The notes: a model not told the origin generated them from the sequence alone. Shown: positions 7,821 through 17,706, numbered from the stretch's first letter. The stretch is 64,000 nucleotides of DNA from DTCV01 sp964641155 (GCA_964641155.1 CAZXJO010000001.1:124001-188000), one strand, 5' to 3'. Made by a program: numbers and translations.

Positions 7821-10800
7821 GTGTACAGGGCTAGTTTCGTATCGGTGTCAGTTATTGATTTGGCCGGCTTAAGGGTTAAGGATGTCGAAAGGGAGGTTAG
7901 GGAGTTCTGGATTAAGAATAACATACCTTCTAAATGGAGAGCTTGGAGGGATAACGCACCCGCGTACACCTTCCTAGAAGGACCCCCTACTACTAACGGC
8001 TACCCACACATAGGACATATCAGGGGTAGGACGTATAAGGACTTCGTACTTAGGTACTACAGGATTAAAGGTTACAATGTGTGGGCTCAGGGCGGTTGGG
8101 ATGAGCAGGGATTACCGGTTGAAGTTGAGGTTGAAAAGAAGTTAGGCCTGAGGAATAAGAAGGACGTGGAGTTACTTGGCTATGAGAGATTCGTAAACGA
8201 GTGCAATAAGTTAGTGGACCACTACCTGAAGGTATGGTCTGACGTAGGGACGTCCAGGTTGGGACTATGGCTCGACCTGGAAGGTGCTTATGAAACCCGT
8301 AGAGCACACTACATAGAGCACGTATGGCACTTCATTAAGAAAATGTACGAGAAGGGACTGCTTTTCGAGGGTTTTAGGGTTCTTCCGTACTGCCCCAGGT
8401 GTGAAACGGCGCTAAGCGATGCTGAAGTGGACCAGGGATATGAGGAGAAGGTATCCCCATCCATCTACGTTAAGTTTAAGGTGGCTAATGATGACAGAAC
8501 GTACTTACTTATCTGGACCACCACGCCGTGGACGTTAATAGATAACGAAGCAGTGGCCGTCAGAGGGGATGGAGACTACTGCAAAGCATTGTTGGGAAAC
8601 GAATACTTATACGTGGCTAAGGACTTAATTCCTAACATATCGAGCCTCCTAGGTGTTGAATTGGTCTGCGTTGAGGAATTGAAGGGTGAGGCACTAAACG
8701 GACTGAAATACGAGCATCCCCTCTTAGAGGAGGTTCCGGTCCATAGAGAACATGAAAACTCCCATAAGGTAGTGGTTGCTGACTTCGTATCATTAAACGA
8801 GGGTTCAGGACTAGTTCATGTGGCGCCCGCGCACGGTCCTGAGGACTACGAAGTAGGTATTAAGTACGGCTTACCGATAAGCAACAGCGTTAAAGTCAAT
8901 GGGGTCTTCAACGAGTTGGGGGGATACTTTAAAGACTTAAGCGTTGAGGAAACATCAAGTAAGGTAGTTGAAGTCTTAAAGTCTAAAGGTCTCTTAGTAC
9001 ATGAAGGAACCATAACTCATATGTACCCACATTGCTGGAGGTGCGGAACCCCACTAATCTACAGGACTGACAAGCAGTGGTTTTTAAGAATCACATCAAT
9101 TAGGGACGACCTAATTAAGAGCTTAGACATGGTTAGGATCTATCCGGAGAAGCTACGTGACAGGTTTTACAACTGGCTGGCCAACGCTAAGGATTGGACC
9201 ATATCCAGGTCACGGATTTGGGGAACCCCGCTACCCATATGGAGGTGCAGGGAAGACCCCGATAAGTTGTTGGTTGTAGGTTCTATTGAGGAGCTCATCA
9301 AGCTGGCTGCGGAAATCCCCAACGTAGATGAGGATAAGTTAGTGCATAGACCTTGGATAGATAACGTAAGACTACTGAGCGATGAATGCCGTGAATGGGT
9401 ACGTGAACCCTACGTAATTGATGTCTGGATTGACAGCGGGGTTGCTTGGATGGCCAGCGTTGATGGGATGAGGAACCCGGAGCTCCTTGAGAAGCTGTAC
9501 CCCTACGACTTCGTCACGGAAGCCATAGACCAAACCAGGGGGTGGTTCTACTCATTACTCGTGACTTCGGTTCTGATGAACGGTAAGCCACCCTATAAGA
9601 ACGTGCTTATCCAAGGACACGTAGTTGATAAGTACGGCCAAAAGATGAGCAAGTCTAAAGGCAATGTCATCTGGGCTCAAGACATTTTCGACAGATACGG
9701 CGTTGACCCAGTCAGGGCTTACATACTTACCAAGTTCGCGCCGGGCGATGTTTTCTCTTTCGACCCAGACGAAGTCAAGGAAACGATCAACAAGTTGAAC
9801 GTCATGTGGAACGTCTTCAGATTCGCTCAGATGTATATGTCTCTCGATAAGTTCGACCCTAAGACCCACAGACTGGAGGAACTCATAAAGTCGGCGAAGG
9901 TCGAAGACCTCTGGATACTTTCGAAGTTCTACAGCACTTTAAGGGCGTATAATTCCTACATGGAGAAGTACGAGCTACATCAATCGAGTAGAGCCGTGTT
10001 CAACTTCCTCATAGAGTATCTTAGCCACAGGTACGTGAGGATTGTGAGACCGAGGGTCTGGAAAGAGGAAGGCAACGATAAATTCGTCGCATACGCCGTC
10101 CTCTACAAGGTGTTGAAGGAGTCTTTGAAGATGCTCGCACCTATAATACCACACATAAGCGAGTACCTATGGCAACACTTCGTTATGAAGTTCGAGCCAG
10201 ATGAAGTTGAGAGCCTTCACCTAACCACGCTACCTGAAGTTGATGAGAGCTACATAAGGAACGACCTGGAGGCAGCCTTCGAATTGATGTTCGATATATA
10301 CGCGTCCGTAAGTTCCATGAGGAACCTCCTCGGCATTAAGCTGAGGTGGCCTATTAAGGAAGTCATCATCGAGTTAGGCGGTGAGCAATTAAAGATGCTT
10401 TCAGAATATTTGAACATCGTTAAATTCCTGGCAAACGCTAAGGACGTCTCAGTAACTGCTGAACTACCAAGCAAGTGCTTAAGTGATGAGTACTTAACCA
10501 AAGACTTCAACACCTTTAAAATATGTATGAGTAAGGCCATAGATAAGGGGTTATATTACGAGGGAATTGCTAGGGAGGTGATTAGGAGGGTGCAGGTGAT
10601 GAGAAATAAAGCCAACCTAGCAGTGGACGAGTACATAGAGCTGGCAATACTAACCGATGATGAAGAGATTAAAGACTCGATAAACATGTTCCGCGACTTC
10701 ATCCTAAATGAGACTAGGTCCAAGTCATTGATCAGCGTGGGGGAGGGGATGTACGTGGTTGAGTGGGACCTTGAAGGCAAGAAAGTGACTATAGGCATAA

Positions 10801-10826
10801 GGAGGATAACTTCCTCTCAGAACTAG
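7821..10826 (+). CDS. ileS: isoleucyl-tRNA synthetase
   Basis: Class I synthetase that charges tRNA-Ile, 1001 aa. The signature HIGH is at residues 63-66 (GYPHIGHIRGR) and KMSKS begins at Lys608. The CP1 editing domain lies between them, including the WTTTPWTL motif. The cysteine-containing segment YCPRCETALSDAEVDQGYEE is typical of IleRS rather than ValRS. The C-terminal anticodon-binding region is complete. The GTG start follows an AT-rich tract (ttttaagatttttaa), so the mRNA may be leaderless; a TTG at residue 14 is an alternative start. The gene is convergent with serS, with 14 nt between them. Confidence 0.95.
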   Translation: MYRASFVSVSVIDLAGLRVKDVEREVREFWIKNNIPSKWRAWRDNAPAYTFLEGPPTTNGYPHIGHIRGRTYKDFVLRYYRIKGYNVWAQGGWDEQGLPVEVEVEKKLGLRNKKDVELLGYERFVNECNKLVDHYLKVWSDVGTSRLGLWLDLEGAYETRRAHYIEHVWHFIKKMYEKGLLFEGFRVLPYCPRCETALSDAEVDQGYEEKVSPSIYVKFKVANDDRTYLLIWTTTPWTLIDNEAVAVRGDGDYCKALLGNEYLYVAKDLIPNISSLLGVELVCVEELKGEALNGLKYEHPLLEEVPVHREHENSHKVVVADFVSLNEGSGLVHVAPAHGPEDYEVGIKYGLPISNSVKVNGVFNELGGYFKDLSVEETSSKVVEVLKSKGLLVHEGTITHMYPHCWRCGTPLIYRTDKQWFLRITSIRDDLIKSLDMVRIYPEKLRDRFYNWLANAKDWTISRSRIWGTPLPIWRCREDPDKLLVVGSIEELIKLAAEIPNVDEDKLVHRPWIDNVRLLSDECREWVREPYVIDVWIDSGVAWMASVDGMRNPELLEKLYPYDFVTEAIDQTRGWFYSLLVTSVLMNGKPPYKNVLIQGHVVDKYGQKMSKSKGNVIWAQDIFDRYGVDPVRAYILTKFAPGDVFSFDPDEVKETINKLNVMWNVFRFAQMYMSLDKFDPKTHRLEELIKSAKVEDLWILSKFYSTLRAYNSYMEKYELHQSSRAVFNFLIEYLSHRYVRIVRPRVWKEEGNDKFVAYAVLYKVLKESLKMLAPIIPHISEYLWQHFVMKFEPDEVESLHLTTLPEVDESYIRNDLEAAFELMFDIYASVSSMRNLLGIKLRWPIKEVIIELGGEQLKMLSEYLNIVKFLANAKDVSVTAELPSKCLSDEYLTKDFNTFKICMSKAIDKGLYYEGIAREVIRRVQVMRNKANLAVDEYIELAILTDDEEIKDSINMFRDFILNETRSKSLISVGEGMYVVEWDLEGKKVTIGIRRITSSQN

Positions 10827-10840
10827 CGCGTTTGTTCGAC

Positions 10841-12220
10841 CTACTTAACAAACTTCTTAGCCGGATATATGTAATCCTTAGGCGCTTTGTTGAAGTGTTC
10901 TAGGTACTTACGAAGCATTTTCGGTATCTCAACCGCGCCGTCCGGTTTTTGATGATTTTCAAGTATTGCCGTAATAGTCCTAGTGCTGGCGACAGCCGTC
11001 GAATTTAGTGTGTGGACATAATCCCTAACACCTCCCTTACGCTTCAAATACCGTATGCGGAGCCTATACGCCTGCCAGTCAGTACAGTTACTACAGCTAA
11101 CTAATTCCCTGAACTTACCTTGGGCCGGGTACCAGACTTCTAAATCGTATTTCTTAGCTGCTGGAGCCCCTAGCTCGGCTGAAGCCACGTTAACTAACCT
11201 GTACGGCAGCTCTAAGCCCCGGTAAAGTTCCTCAGCATTACTGATTAATTGTTCGAAAAGATCCCAACTCTGCTCAGGTAATGCGTAGGCGAACTGCTCC
11301 ACCTTATGGAACTGGTGCACCCTGAAGATCCCTTTAATATCCCTGCTGCCTGCTCCAGCCTCCCTCCTGAAACACGGACTAACGCCTACATACAGTAGCG
11401 GTAGCTGATCTTCAGGTATTTCATCCCCGGCGTGTAGGGCAGCGAGCGAGTGCTCAGCAGTAGCTATTAGGTATAGGTCCTCACCCTCAACTTTGTAGAT
11501 CGCGTCCTTGAACGTGTTTAAATCTATGACTCCCGCCATGTATTGATGTCTAAGCATGTAGGGAGGGAGGACTAACCTAAACCCCTTACTTGTAAGGTGG
11601 TCGATAGCATACATCAGCAAGGCAATGTCAAGCCAGACGACGTCGTCGAATAGGTAGTAAAACCTTGATGAAGCAACTTCAGCAGCTTTTAACGTATCCC
11701 CTAAGCCAAGCACGTGCTCCAACATATCTGCGTGGCCTACGGGCTTCCAATCAATTACCTCGTAATCCATCCCCACACCGAGTTCTACAGTAAACTTCAG
11801 GAAGTCTCTCAAGAACTCCCTATACACTTTAGCCCTACCCCAGGCCCTCACCGGAACGTTGTAACTGTCGTCCGGACCGATTGGGACCGTCGGGTGGACT
11901 ATGTTGGGCATTGAGGAAAGCAGACCATCTCTCATCTCTTCTATAGATTTCAACTTCTTTTCGAGCGCCTCTATCGCCTTGAGAAGCTCCTTAGCCTCCT
12001 CTATCTTAGCCCTACGTTCCTCCTCACCTAACTTAGCTATCTGCTGGCTTATCTGATTGTGTTTATGCCTTACGTTATTGACCTCAGTCAACACTTTCCT
12101 CCACTCAACATCATACCTTATAGCGTCATCAACAATGGAGGTATCCATGAACCTCTTCTTCAACGAGTCTCGAAGCACCTCAGGCTCCTTCCTCAAGTAC
12201 TCCAGTATGCTCCACGGCAT
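10841..12220 (-). CDS. serS: seryl-tRNA synthetase
   Basis: Class II synthetase for tRNA-Ser (and Sec where present), 459 aa. The N-terminal long helical arm, rich in Lys/Glu/Ile, spans roughly residues 30-115. The catalytic core has motif 2 (YVGVSPCFRREAGAGSRDIKGIFRVHQF) and motif 3 (LNSTAVASTRTITAILENHQ). This is the common SerRS type, not the rare methanogenic form. The ATG start lies 5 nt after GTGGTGAG. That site overlaps the stop of a 40-codon ORF just upstream, and the only clear TATA box is in front of that ORF, so the two are probably cotranscribed. Confidence 0.95.
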   Translation of the reverse strand: MPWSILEYLRKEPEVLRDSLKKRFMDTSIVDDAIRYDVEWRKVLTEVNNVRHKHNQISQQIAKLGEEERRAKIEEAKELLKAIEALEKKLKSIEEMRDGLLSSMPNIVHPTVPIGPDDSYNVPVRAWGRAKVYREFLRDFLKFTVELGVGMDYEVIDWKPVGHADMLEHVLGLGDTLKAAEVASSRFYYLFDDVVWLDIALLMYAIDHLTSKGFRLVLPPYMLRHQYMAGVIDLNTFKDAIYKVEGEDLYLIATAEHSLAALHAGDEIPEDQLPLLYVGVSPCFRREAGAGSRDIKGIFRVHQFHKVEQFAYALPEQSWDLFEQLISNAEELYRGLELPYRLVNVASAELGAPAAKKYDLEVWYPAQGKFRELVSCSNCTDWQAYRLRIRYLKRKGGVRDYVHTLNSTAVASTRTITAILENHQKPDGAVEIPKMLRKYLEHFNKAPKDYIYPAKKFVK

Positions 12221-12226
12221 TCTAAC

Positions 12227-12349
12227 TCACCACAAATATTCTGACCCCCACCGCAGGGGGCTTAAAACAACTGCTTCGGGGGCGTGATTTAATTGTTGGA
12301 CATAACTACCATAAGCATCATAAGGTCGGCCCCCGAAGCACACAGGCAT
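12227..12349 (-). CDS. candidate 40-aa leader ORF upstream of serS
   Basis: A 40-codon frame with ATG at 12349 and TGA 6 nt before the serS ATG. It has a good ribosome site (GTGGTGG, then tttcc, then ATG) and a TATA box about 32-41 nt upstream. The predicted peptide starts MPVCFGGRPYDAYGSY. An 11-bp perfect inverted repeat, gcttcgggggc at 12273-12283 with gcccccgaagc at 12329-12339, lies within the frame, so the mRNA can fold over the coding region. It could be a real small protein, a regulatory leader of serS, or chance. No homologue is recognised. Confidence 0.4.
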   Translation of the reverse strand: MPVCFGGRPYDAYGSYVQQLNHAPEAVVLSPLRWGSEYLW

Positions 12350-12380
12350 GGAAACCACCACTACGACTTCCCCAAAACAG

Positions 12381-12390
12381 ATTTATAAGC
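12381..12390 (-). promoter_or_regulatory. TATA box for the small ORF and serS
   Basis: On the minus strand this reads gcttataaat. It is centred about 26 nt upstream of a start point near 12359, giving a leader of about 10 nt before the 40-codon ORF. Confidence 0.5.
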
Positions 12391-12495
12391 ATTCCATCTC
12401 AGCCTAGGGCTAAGCCCTCCGCAGTAGGTCCTAAGACTTCTATGCGAATTAACTTAACTACCGTTTGCCCCTACGTTAATCGAATCACTACGTGT

Positions 12496-15297
12496 TTAGT
12501 CCCAAAACCTCCTAGTGGAGATGTATTTTCTCTCAAGTTCGTATATCACATTGTAGAAGTCGACCTCATCCCTGACACCCAAAGCTTTCTTAGCCGTCTC
12601 GGGTCCTATCCCGTGGGCAGCTAAGGCAATTACGGCCCTCTTACCGTAGTTTAAGACTAGGTACGCTGACTCCTTCAACCTAATGAACTTCTCTTTCTCA
12701 TCACCACTTAGGATGAATTTATAGTTCTTACCTGATTTCAACCCCTTAAGCACTAACTTAACTACTGAGTCGTCCAGTTCCTTACTAACACCTACATACC
12801 TCACCCCACATCTGGGGCATACGATGTCCTCAGGCAGGTCCTTAATAATGCTTACGTAGCTATGTCCGCATAACATACACACCAGCCTAACTTTCTTACT
12901 CAACAACCTCCTCTTAACCATCTCCGATACCACGCTCTTAGGGATGTACCTAGCCACGACCCTCCCGCTGAAACCCGGTATCTTAAGGCCTTCAAGAGCT
13001 ATTGGTGACAGTTCACTAACCTCTATAAACTTAACCAACGTCCTCCCCTCAGCAATCCTACCGATGAATCCCTTAAGCACCGCGAAGTCTACGTACCTGC
13101 GCATGAGTTCGTTAATTACCTCACCACATATTAATTTGTTATCCTCAAATCTCCTAGCAAGCGCGTTAATTATGTTTAGAGGGGCGTTCTCAGGTATTAC
13201 CCCCAATCGCTTGAGAACGTTGACTAGCACATGTTTGAACATGGAAGACTTCCTCATAGCTTCCTTAAACCTGTCTTCTAAATCAACCTCTAAGAGGGCT
13301 CCCCTCACCACAGACTCAACCACATTCAACGGTAAGTAAGTAGGTAGCTGAATAATTACCCTGTAAGGGTCTGACTTAATTAATGGGTTTAAACCTAGAT
13401 GTTTGGTGAAGGCATAGCCCAGTAAGTAGCTCAAACCTCTATTAGCCCTACTTCCTAGACATGCGTGGAAAACGATGATCAGTGGCGCTGATTTCCTGAC
13501 CTCAACAACTGCCAAACTCTCAGTAGGTAGCGGGTACCCACTCTTAACGTGTTTTGACATTAAGTCGCTTAGGTACTTCAAAGCATCTTCCGAGATAAGC
13601 CCAACGTACTGCTGTGGTAGGTAGTTAAGGGCTACCAACCTCCTCAGCGAGCAGACCTCCCTCGCAACCTTATACTCAACCGGTATCGTCTCACCAACCC
13701 AGGAAGGGATTAGATACTCCCCTTCACCCGCTTCCTCTACATAGACTTTCCTCTCCTCTTCATCGATGCTAATTACTTTCCACAACCTTCCACCCAGGAC
13801 TAAGGAGGAACCTTCATTAAGTTCCAACGCCACAAACTCCTCATCTAACCGGCCTATAGGGCTCATAGTAACTAAGTCGATAGCTAAGTAATGAGGTGAA
13901 TCAACTATCATGGTAGTGGTTAAGTAGTAAATCCTACCTTTCCCAGTAGCCTTGATCGAGGAGCCGTCCAACTTAATTAATGAGAGCTCGGAAAGTAACT
14001 CAACTACCGCAGTGAACTCCTCCAGAGTTAGGTTCCTGAAGACATAGGAGTTACGTAGCACGTCATAGGCTGACTGAACATCCATCGCACCCTCCTGAAG
14101 GAGTAAGCCCACTATTTGATGAGCTAATACGTCGAGCGAATTCTCATGAACGGTGAAACCTTCTAACTCGTTATTAAGGGCTCTACGTATGATAACTAGC
14201 GATTCCAAAATGTCGTCTAAGGAAGTGTCCGAGACGACGTATCCTTTAGCCTTAAGCCCTGCTCTATGCATGCTCCTCCCGATTCTTTGAACTAGCTTGA
14301 CGACCTGTCTAGGCGATGATGATTGAACGACTGCATCAACACTACCAACATCAATGCCTAGCTCAAGGCTTGAAGTCGCAACAACACCTTTTATCTCACC
14401 CTTCTTTAGTTTATCCTCAACAACTTCCCTCTCATCCTTCGATAAGCTACCGTGGTGGACGAATACGTTGGCCCCTAATTCCCGCAACTTTAGTCCCAGG
14501 AACTCGGCCTCATCCCTCGTATTGGTGAAGGTTATCACTTCCCTATGCCTGTTCAACAGTTCCTTAATTAAGGAGGCCTTATCAGCCAAGACCCCTGAGT
14601 CGTACGGAGTTATTAGGGCGATTTCCATGTCCCTACCGTTAAGTATTACGACCCCTTTAACTACCCTGCCATATGAAAGGAACTTCTTCGCGAGCTGGAT
14701 GTCACCTATGCTTGCGGACAGCCCTATCCTCTGCGGTTTATTAGCTATCAGCTCCAATCTGCTGAGGGACGCTATTAACTCAGAACCTCTTTTACTGCTA
14801 ACCAACTCATGTAACTCATCTATAACGACGTACCTAGTGTTGGCTAAGTATTCCCGTAAGGATCTACTTATCAGGAGGTATTGGAAGGTTTCAGGAGTGG
14901 TTATCATTATGTGGGGCGGGTTTTTCTCCAGATCCTTTCTCAACTTCTGCGGTGTGTCTCCATGACGTACTTGAACCCTTAGACCGAGGTCGGAGCATAT
15001 GTTGGCTAACCTCCTCATCAAATCTCGGTTCAAAGCCCTAAGAGGGGTTATGTACATTAAGCTAATTGGTTGGTGCTTATTTAGGTCACTCAACATCTTA
15101 GAAATCAACGGGAAGGTAGCTGCTTCCGTTTTCCCGCTTCCCGTGGGAGCTACTATCAGTACGTCATGCCCCTCACTAATTAACGGTATGGACTTCCTCT
15201 GAACTTCTGTTAAGTCGCTGTATCCATACTTGAACATAACCTTAACTAGGCTGGGGTGAAGCATGCGTGACACGTCTTCAGCATCTCCCACTTCCAA
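12496..15297 (-). CDS. Lhr-type superfamily 2 helicase
   Basis: Large ATP-dependent helicase, about 930 aa. Walker A is APTGSGKTEAATF, the DEAH-box position reads DELH, motif III is SASIGD and motif VI is QRIGRSMHR. TSSLELGIDVG and the segment around HENSLDVLAHQIVGLL are typical of the Lhr family, which acts in DNA repair or RNA processing. A four-cysteine zinc motif (CMLCGH...CPRCG) lies about 110 residues before the C-terminus. The frame stays open to 15489 but would then overlap the divergent HerA-like gene. I chose the TTG at 15297 (LEVGDAEDVSRMLHPSL); ATG 15264 is the alternative. Confidence 0.88.
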   Translation of the reverse strand: MEVGDAEDVSRMLHPSLVKVMFKYGYSDLTEVQRKSIPLISEGHDVLIVAPTGSGKTEAATFPLISKMLSDLNKHQPISLMYITPLRALNRDLMRRLANICSDLGLRVQVRHGDTPQKLRKDLEKNPPHIMITTPETFQYLLISRSLREYLANTRYVVIDELHELVSSKRGSELIASLSRLELIANKPQRIGLSASIGDIQLAKKFLSYGRVVKGVVILNGRDMEIALITPYDSGVLADKASLIKELLNRHREVITFTNTRDEAEFLGLKLRELGANVFVHHGSLSKDEREVVEDKLKKGEIKGVVATSSLELGIDVGSVDAVVQSSSPRQVVKLVQRIGRSMHRAGLKAKGYVVSDTSLDDILESLVIIRRALNNELEGFTVHENSLDVLAHQIVGLLLQEGAMDVQSAYDVLRNSYVFRNLTLEEFTAVVELLSELSLIKLDGSSIKATGKGRIYYLTTTMIVDSPHYLAIDLVTMSPIGRLDEEFVALELNEGSSLVLGGRLWKVISIDEEERKVYVEEAGEGEYLIPSWVGETIPVEYKVAREVCSLRRLVALNYLPQQYVGLISEDALKYLSDLMSKHVKSGYPLPTESLAVVEVRKSAPLIIVFHACLGSRANRGLSYLLGYAFTKHLGLNPLIKSDPYRVIIQLPTYLPLNVVESVVRGALLEVDLEDRFKEAMRKSSMFKHVLVNVLKRLGVIPENAPLNIINALARRFEDNKLICGEVINELMRRYVDFAVLKGFIGRIAEGRTLVKFIEVSELSPIALEGLKIPGFSGRVVARYIPKSVVSEMVKRRLLSKKVRLVCMLCGHSYVSIIKDLPEDIVCPRCGVRYVGVSKELDDSVVKLVLKGLKSGKNYKFILSGDEKEKFIRLKESAYLVLNYGKRAVIALAAHGIGPETAKKALGVRDEVDFYNVIYELERKYISTRRFWD

Positions 15298-15346
15298 CAC
15301 GTATAGAGTTAGGTCAACGAAAAACTTATACGTTCGACGTATAGAT

Positions 15347-17053
15347 ATGATTTGTATGGAGGCGTTAGGGTTTAGGAGACTGTCCGCCGCTGCACTTCTA
15401 CTGCTGTCGAACTTGATGCTCGGCGAGCTGTTAGGGCTTCCTACTTCATTAATCACCTTAATGCTAACCGTTAACGCATCACATGTCATCGTTTTCGGCT
15501 TAGGAGTCCTAGTAGGCCTCTTAGGCGATGTGACTGTGATTGCCGCGGAAGGAGTTGTCCTAACAGTAATTCACTTTATGAGGCTCGGCAACATTTCCAA
15601 CCTCTCAATCCTTACGTACGTAGTGCTCCCGTACTTGGTAGGTGTTGCGGCCGGCTCATCGTTCTTCAGAAGAACTTCCCTGACTATGCCTAAGGCATCT
15701 GCGGGTTGGCGGTCTTTAGGTGACCTCCTCATGATATTAGGTTCCTCCCTCATAGCTACGTATTTCATTTCCCTGATACCTACTTTAAATAGACTGGTTA
15801 TCGGCGAAGCCTTATCAGGCCTGAGGCTGTACTTGTTCATCTGTGGTTTGGTATGCAATTCCTTCGTAACCTCCTTAACGGTTCAACCCAGATTCGATTC
15901 GCTCAGGTCTTTCTTAACGCTTACGTTGGTGGTGGCGACCGTAACGCTTTCCTGGGCCTCAACACCTTCGATAGTCCTCATCAGCCTTAATTACCTGGAG
16001 GTCGGGGGAAATTATATCATCTTAGGTAGGGTTATTAGGAAGTTTGGTGTAGGTGTGGGGCTTAAACGCTCTATCGGAGGGTATGTTAAAATACCCATCA
16101 GCGGTCCCGACAATAGGCATATGGTCATAGTCGGCATGAGCGGTAGTGGTAAGTCGTACCTCGCAATGAAGATCGTTAAGCAGCTTGCAGGGAGGCACCC
16201 TGTTCTAATCATAGACCCTCACGGAGAATACGTCGGATTGGTTAGGGAGCTGAAGGGTAAGGTATTAACACCGATCGGAAACCCTGTGAATCCCTTGGAC
16301 ACGTTAGGTAAGCCGATTAACGTGAGGGCTGAGGAAGTTAGCGATATGATCAGGAGGGTGTTCAGATTAGGTAATGTTCAGAAGTATTCTTTATACGCCC
16401 TAATACTGAACACTTATGAGAGGTTAGGTGGAGTAACACCCACATTCAACGATGTCTACTTAACTCTCATCAAGCATTTAGAAGGCGGCCCCTCCTCTGA
16501 GGAGGTGCACCTCAGCAAGGAAGTGCTTAGTACGTTAATTCCTTACCTGGACTTACTCAGGAACCCATACTCAACATCCACCGCTTTAAGGCCTGAAGAC
16601 CTGGTGGAGGGGTTAACAGTCGTGGATTTAAGCGTTGTGGAAAGTGAGTTCTTAATAAGCGTCTACGTTGAGAGCCTCCTACACCTCCTGGAAAGCTATA
16701 TTAAGACCTCAGGTAAGGGATTGTTTATAATTGTTGATGAAGCTCACAGATTCATGGGCGGTAAAGTCGCACCGTTGCTAAGTAAGCTAGTTATGGAGGG
16801 CAGGAAGTTTGGTGTGAGGCTTGTGGTGGTAACACAGCAACCACTTGACTTGGAGACAGGCATCGTAGCTAACTCAGCGTACGTGATATCATTCGCCATT
16901 CGGGAAGTGAATAACCTTAACTACATATCGAGGATTTTATGCACTAGTGACGTCAAGTACGAACTAGTTAGGGATCTGGTATCAAATCTTAAGAAACATG
17001 ATGCATTGGTGAGGATAAGAGATGAGGGAGGCCTATACCTCATTAAAACTTAA
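15347..17053 (+). CDS. polytopic membrane HerA/VirB4-like ATPase
   Basis: A 568-aa protein with two halves. Residues 1 to about 225 contain roughly six or seven hydrophobic segments and no recognisable soluble domain. Residues from about 240 form a HerA/FtsK-class ATPase with Walker A GMSGSGKS at 263-270, IIDPHGEY after it, Walker B IIVDEAHRF with Asp464-Glu465, and TQQPLDL near sensor 1. HerA ATPases pump or translocate DNA. A membrane-anchored version recalls the CedB component of the crenarchaeal Ced DNA-import system, but the many spans here also recall its partner CedA. The start is ATG 15347 after a TATA-like aaaaacttata. A small acidic/basic protein follows. Confidence 0.8.
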   Translation: MICMEALGFRRLSAAALLLLSNLMLGELLGLPTSLITLMLTVNASHVIVFGLGVLVGLLGDVTVIAAEGVVLTVIHFMRLGNISNLSILTYVVLPYLVGVAAGSSFFRRTSLTMPKASAGWRSLGDLLMILGSSLIATYFISLIPTLNRLVIGEALSGLRLYLFICGLVCNSFVTSLTVQPRFDSLRSFLTLTLVVATVTLSWASTPSIVLISLNYLEVGGNYIILGRVIRKFGVGVGLKRSIGGYVKIPISGPDNRHMVIVGMSGSGKSYLAMKIVKQLAGRHPVLIIDPHGEYVGLVRELKGKVLTPIGNPVNPLDTLGKPINVRAEEVSDMIRRVFRLGNVQKYSLYALILNTYERLGGVTPTFNDVYLTLIKHLEGGPSSEEVHLSKEVLSTLIPYLDLLRNPYSTSTALRPEDLVEGLTVVDLSVVESEFLISVYVESLLHLLESYIKTSGKGLFIIVDEAHRFMGGKVAPLLSKLVMEGRKFGVRLVVVTQQPLDLETGIVANSAYVISFAIREVNNLNYISRILCTSDVKYELVRDLVSNLKKHDALVRIRDEGGLYLIKT

Positions 17054-17094
17054 AGGAAGGCAATTAAAGAATGTAAAGAGTGAGGGTTCATCAG

Positions 17095-17382
17095 TTGAGT
17101 GAGGAAGAGGAGGAAGTTCCTGTAGAGGAAGTTGTAGAGGAGAAAGGCGAGGTAGTCGAGGAGGAGGGAGAGGAAGTTTTAAGGGGGTTCACGATTGAGG
17201 GATTGGAGCTCATGCTAGCTAGGGTTGAGGAGATCGAGAAGAGCATCAAAGGCTTACTGCCCGCCTCTGAAACATCTGAAGCGAAGCAGAAGCGAAAACC
17301 GTCAAAGCCTGCTAGGGAGGAGAAAACCACGGAGACGGCAAAGGCCAAAAGATCCAAGAAAGGGAAGAGCAAGTCCCAGTAA
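17095..17382 (+). CDS. small bipolar acidic/basic protein, unknown
   Basis: About 95 aa. The N-terminal third is almost entirely Glu and Val, the middle (FTIEGLELMLARVEEIEKSIKGLL) looks like an amphipathic helix, and the C-terminal third is rich in Lys, Ser and Thr (ending KRSKKGKSKSQ). I recognise no family. It lies 41 nt downstream of the membrane ATPase on the same strand and may be cotranscribed with it. The start is either TTG 17095 (MSEEEEEVP) or GTG 17080, which adds five residues. The lysine-rich tail would suit nucleic-acid or membrane contact, but that is speculation. Confidence 0.6.
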   Translation: MSEEEEEVPVEEVVEEKGEVVEEEGEEVLRGFTIEGLELMLARVEEIEKSIKGLLPASETSEAKQKRKPSKPAREEKTTETAKAKRSKKGKSKSQ

Positions 17383-17706
17383 GAGTACGCAGGATGCTGA
17401 GCAGCTTAACATTAGGTGTTCTAGCGTTCCTCTCAGGCAAGTGGAGGCTACTGAGACTTAAAGACGTTTCACCGCGTTAAGTGCTCCTCCAGCACACTTT
17501 ATGGATATACGATCCTTCGAAAATGTCGTACTCTCCGCATCCGCAGATAATGTTTTGAAATGGAACTCGTTAAGAATGGAGACCCCCAAGGCTTACCTAC
17601 GCGCTAGACTTTGCAGCTGATTTCGGTGACCTCATGCAAGATCTTCGAGACCTGAGTGGAGCGGGTAGCCCACTACCAACTATCTAGTAACGACTGTTGA
17701 ATTAGG
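17383..17706. other. 324-nt intergenic region, no convincing gene
   Basis: No frame here looks coding. Two very short frames were seen: about 29 codons from the ATG at 17393, with a hydrophobic start, and about 38 codons from the ATG at 17503. Neither has a clear ribosome site. No tRNA-like T-loop (ggttcaa) or C/D box pair was found. Confidence 0.5.

Noticed and set aside
12245..12260. Hairpin ccccc/ggggg read as a transcription terminator
   Set aside because: It lies within the candidate leader ORF upstream of serS on the transcribed strand and is not followed by a T-run.
15263..15346. Upstream extension of the membrane ATPase frame to 15263
   Set aside because: It would overlap the divergent helicase start and adds a segment unlike a membrane-protein start; ATG 15347 lies downstream of a TATA-like tract.
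17393..17482. Hydrophobic frame of about 29 codons after the bipolar protein gene
   Set aside because: Very short, no clear ribosome site, and no support from context.
17503..17619. Frame of about 38 codons starting ATG near 17503
   Set aside because: No ribosome site or TATA at a useful distance, and the composition does not look coding.
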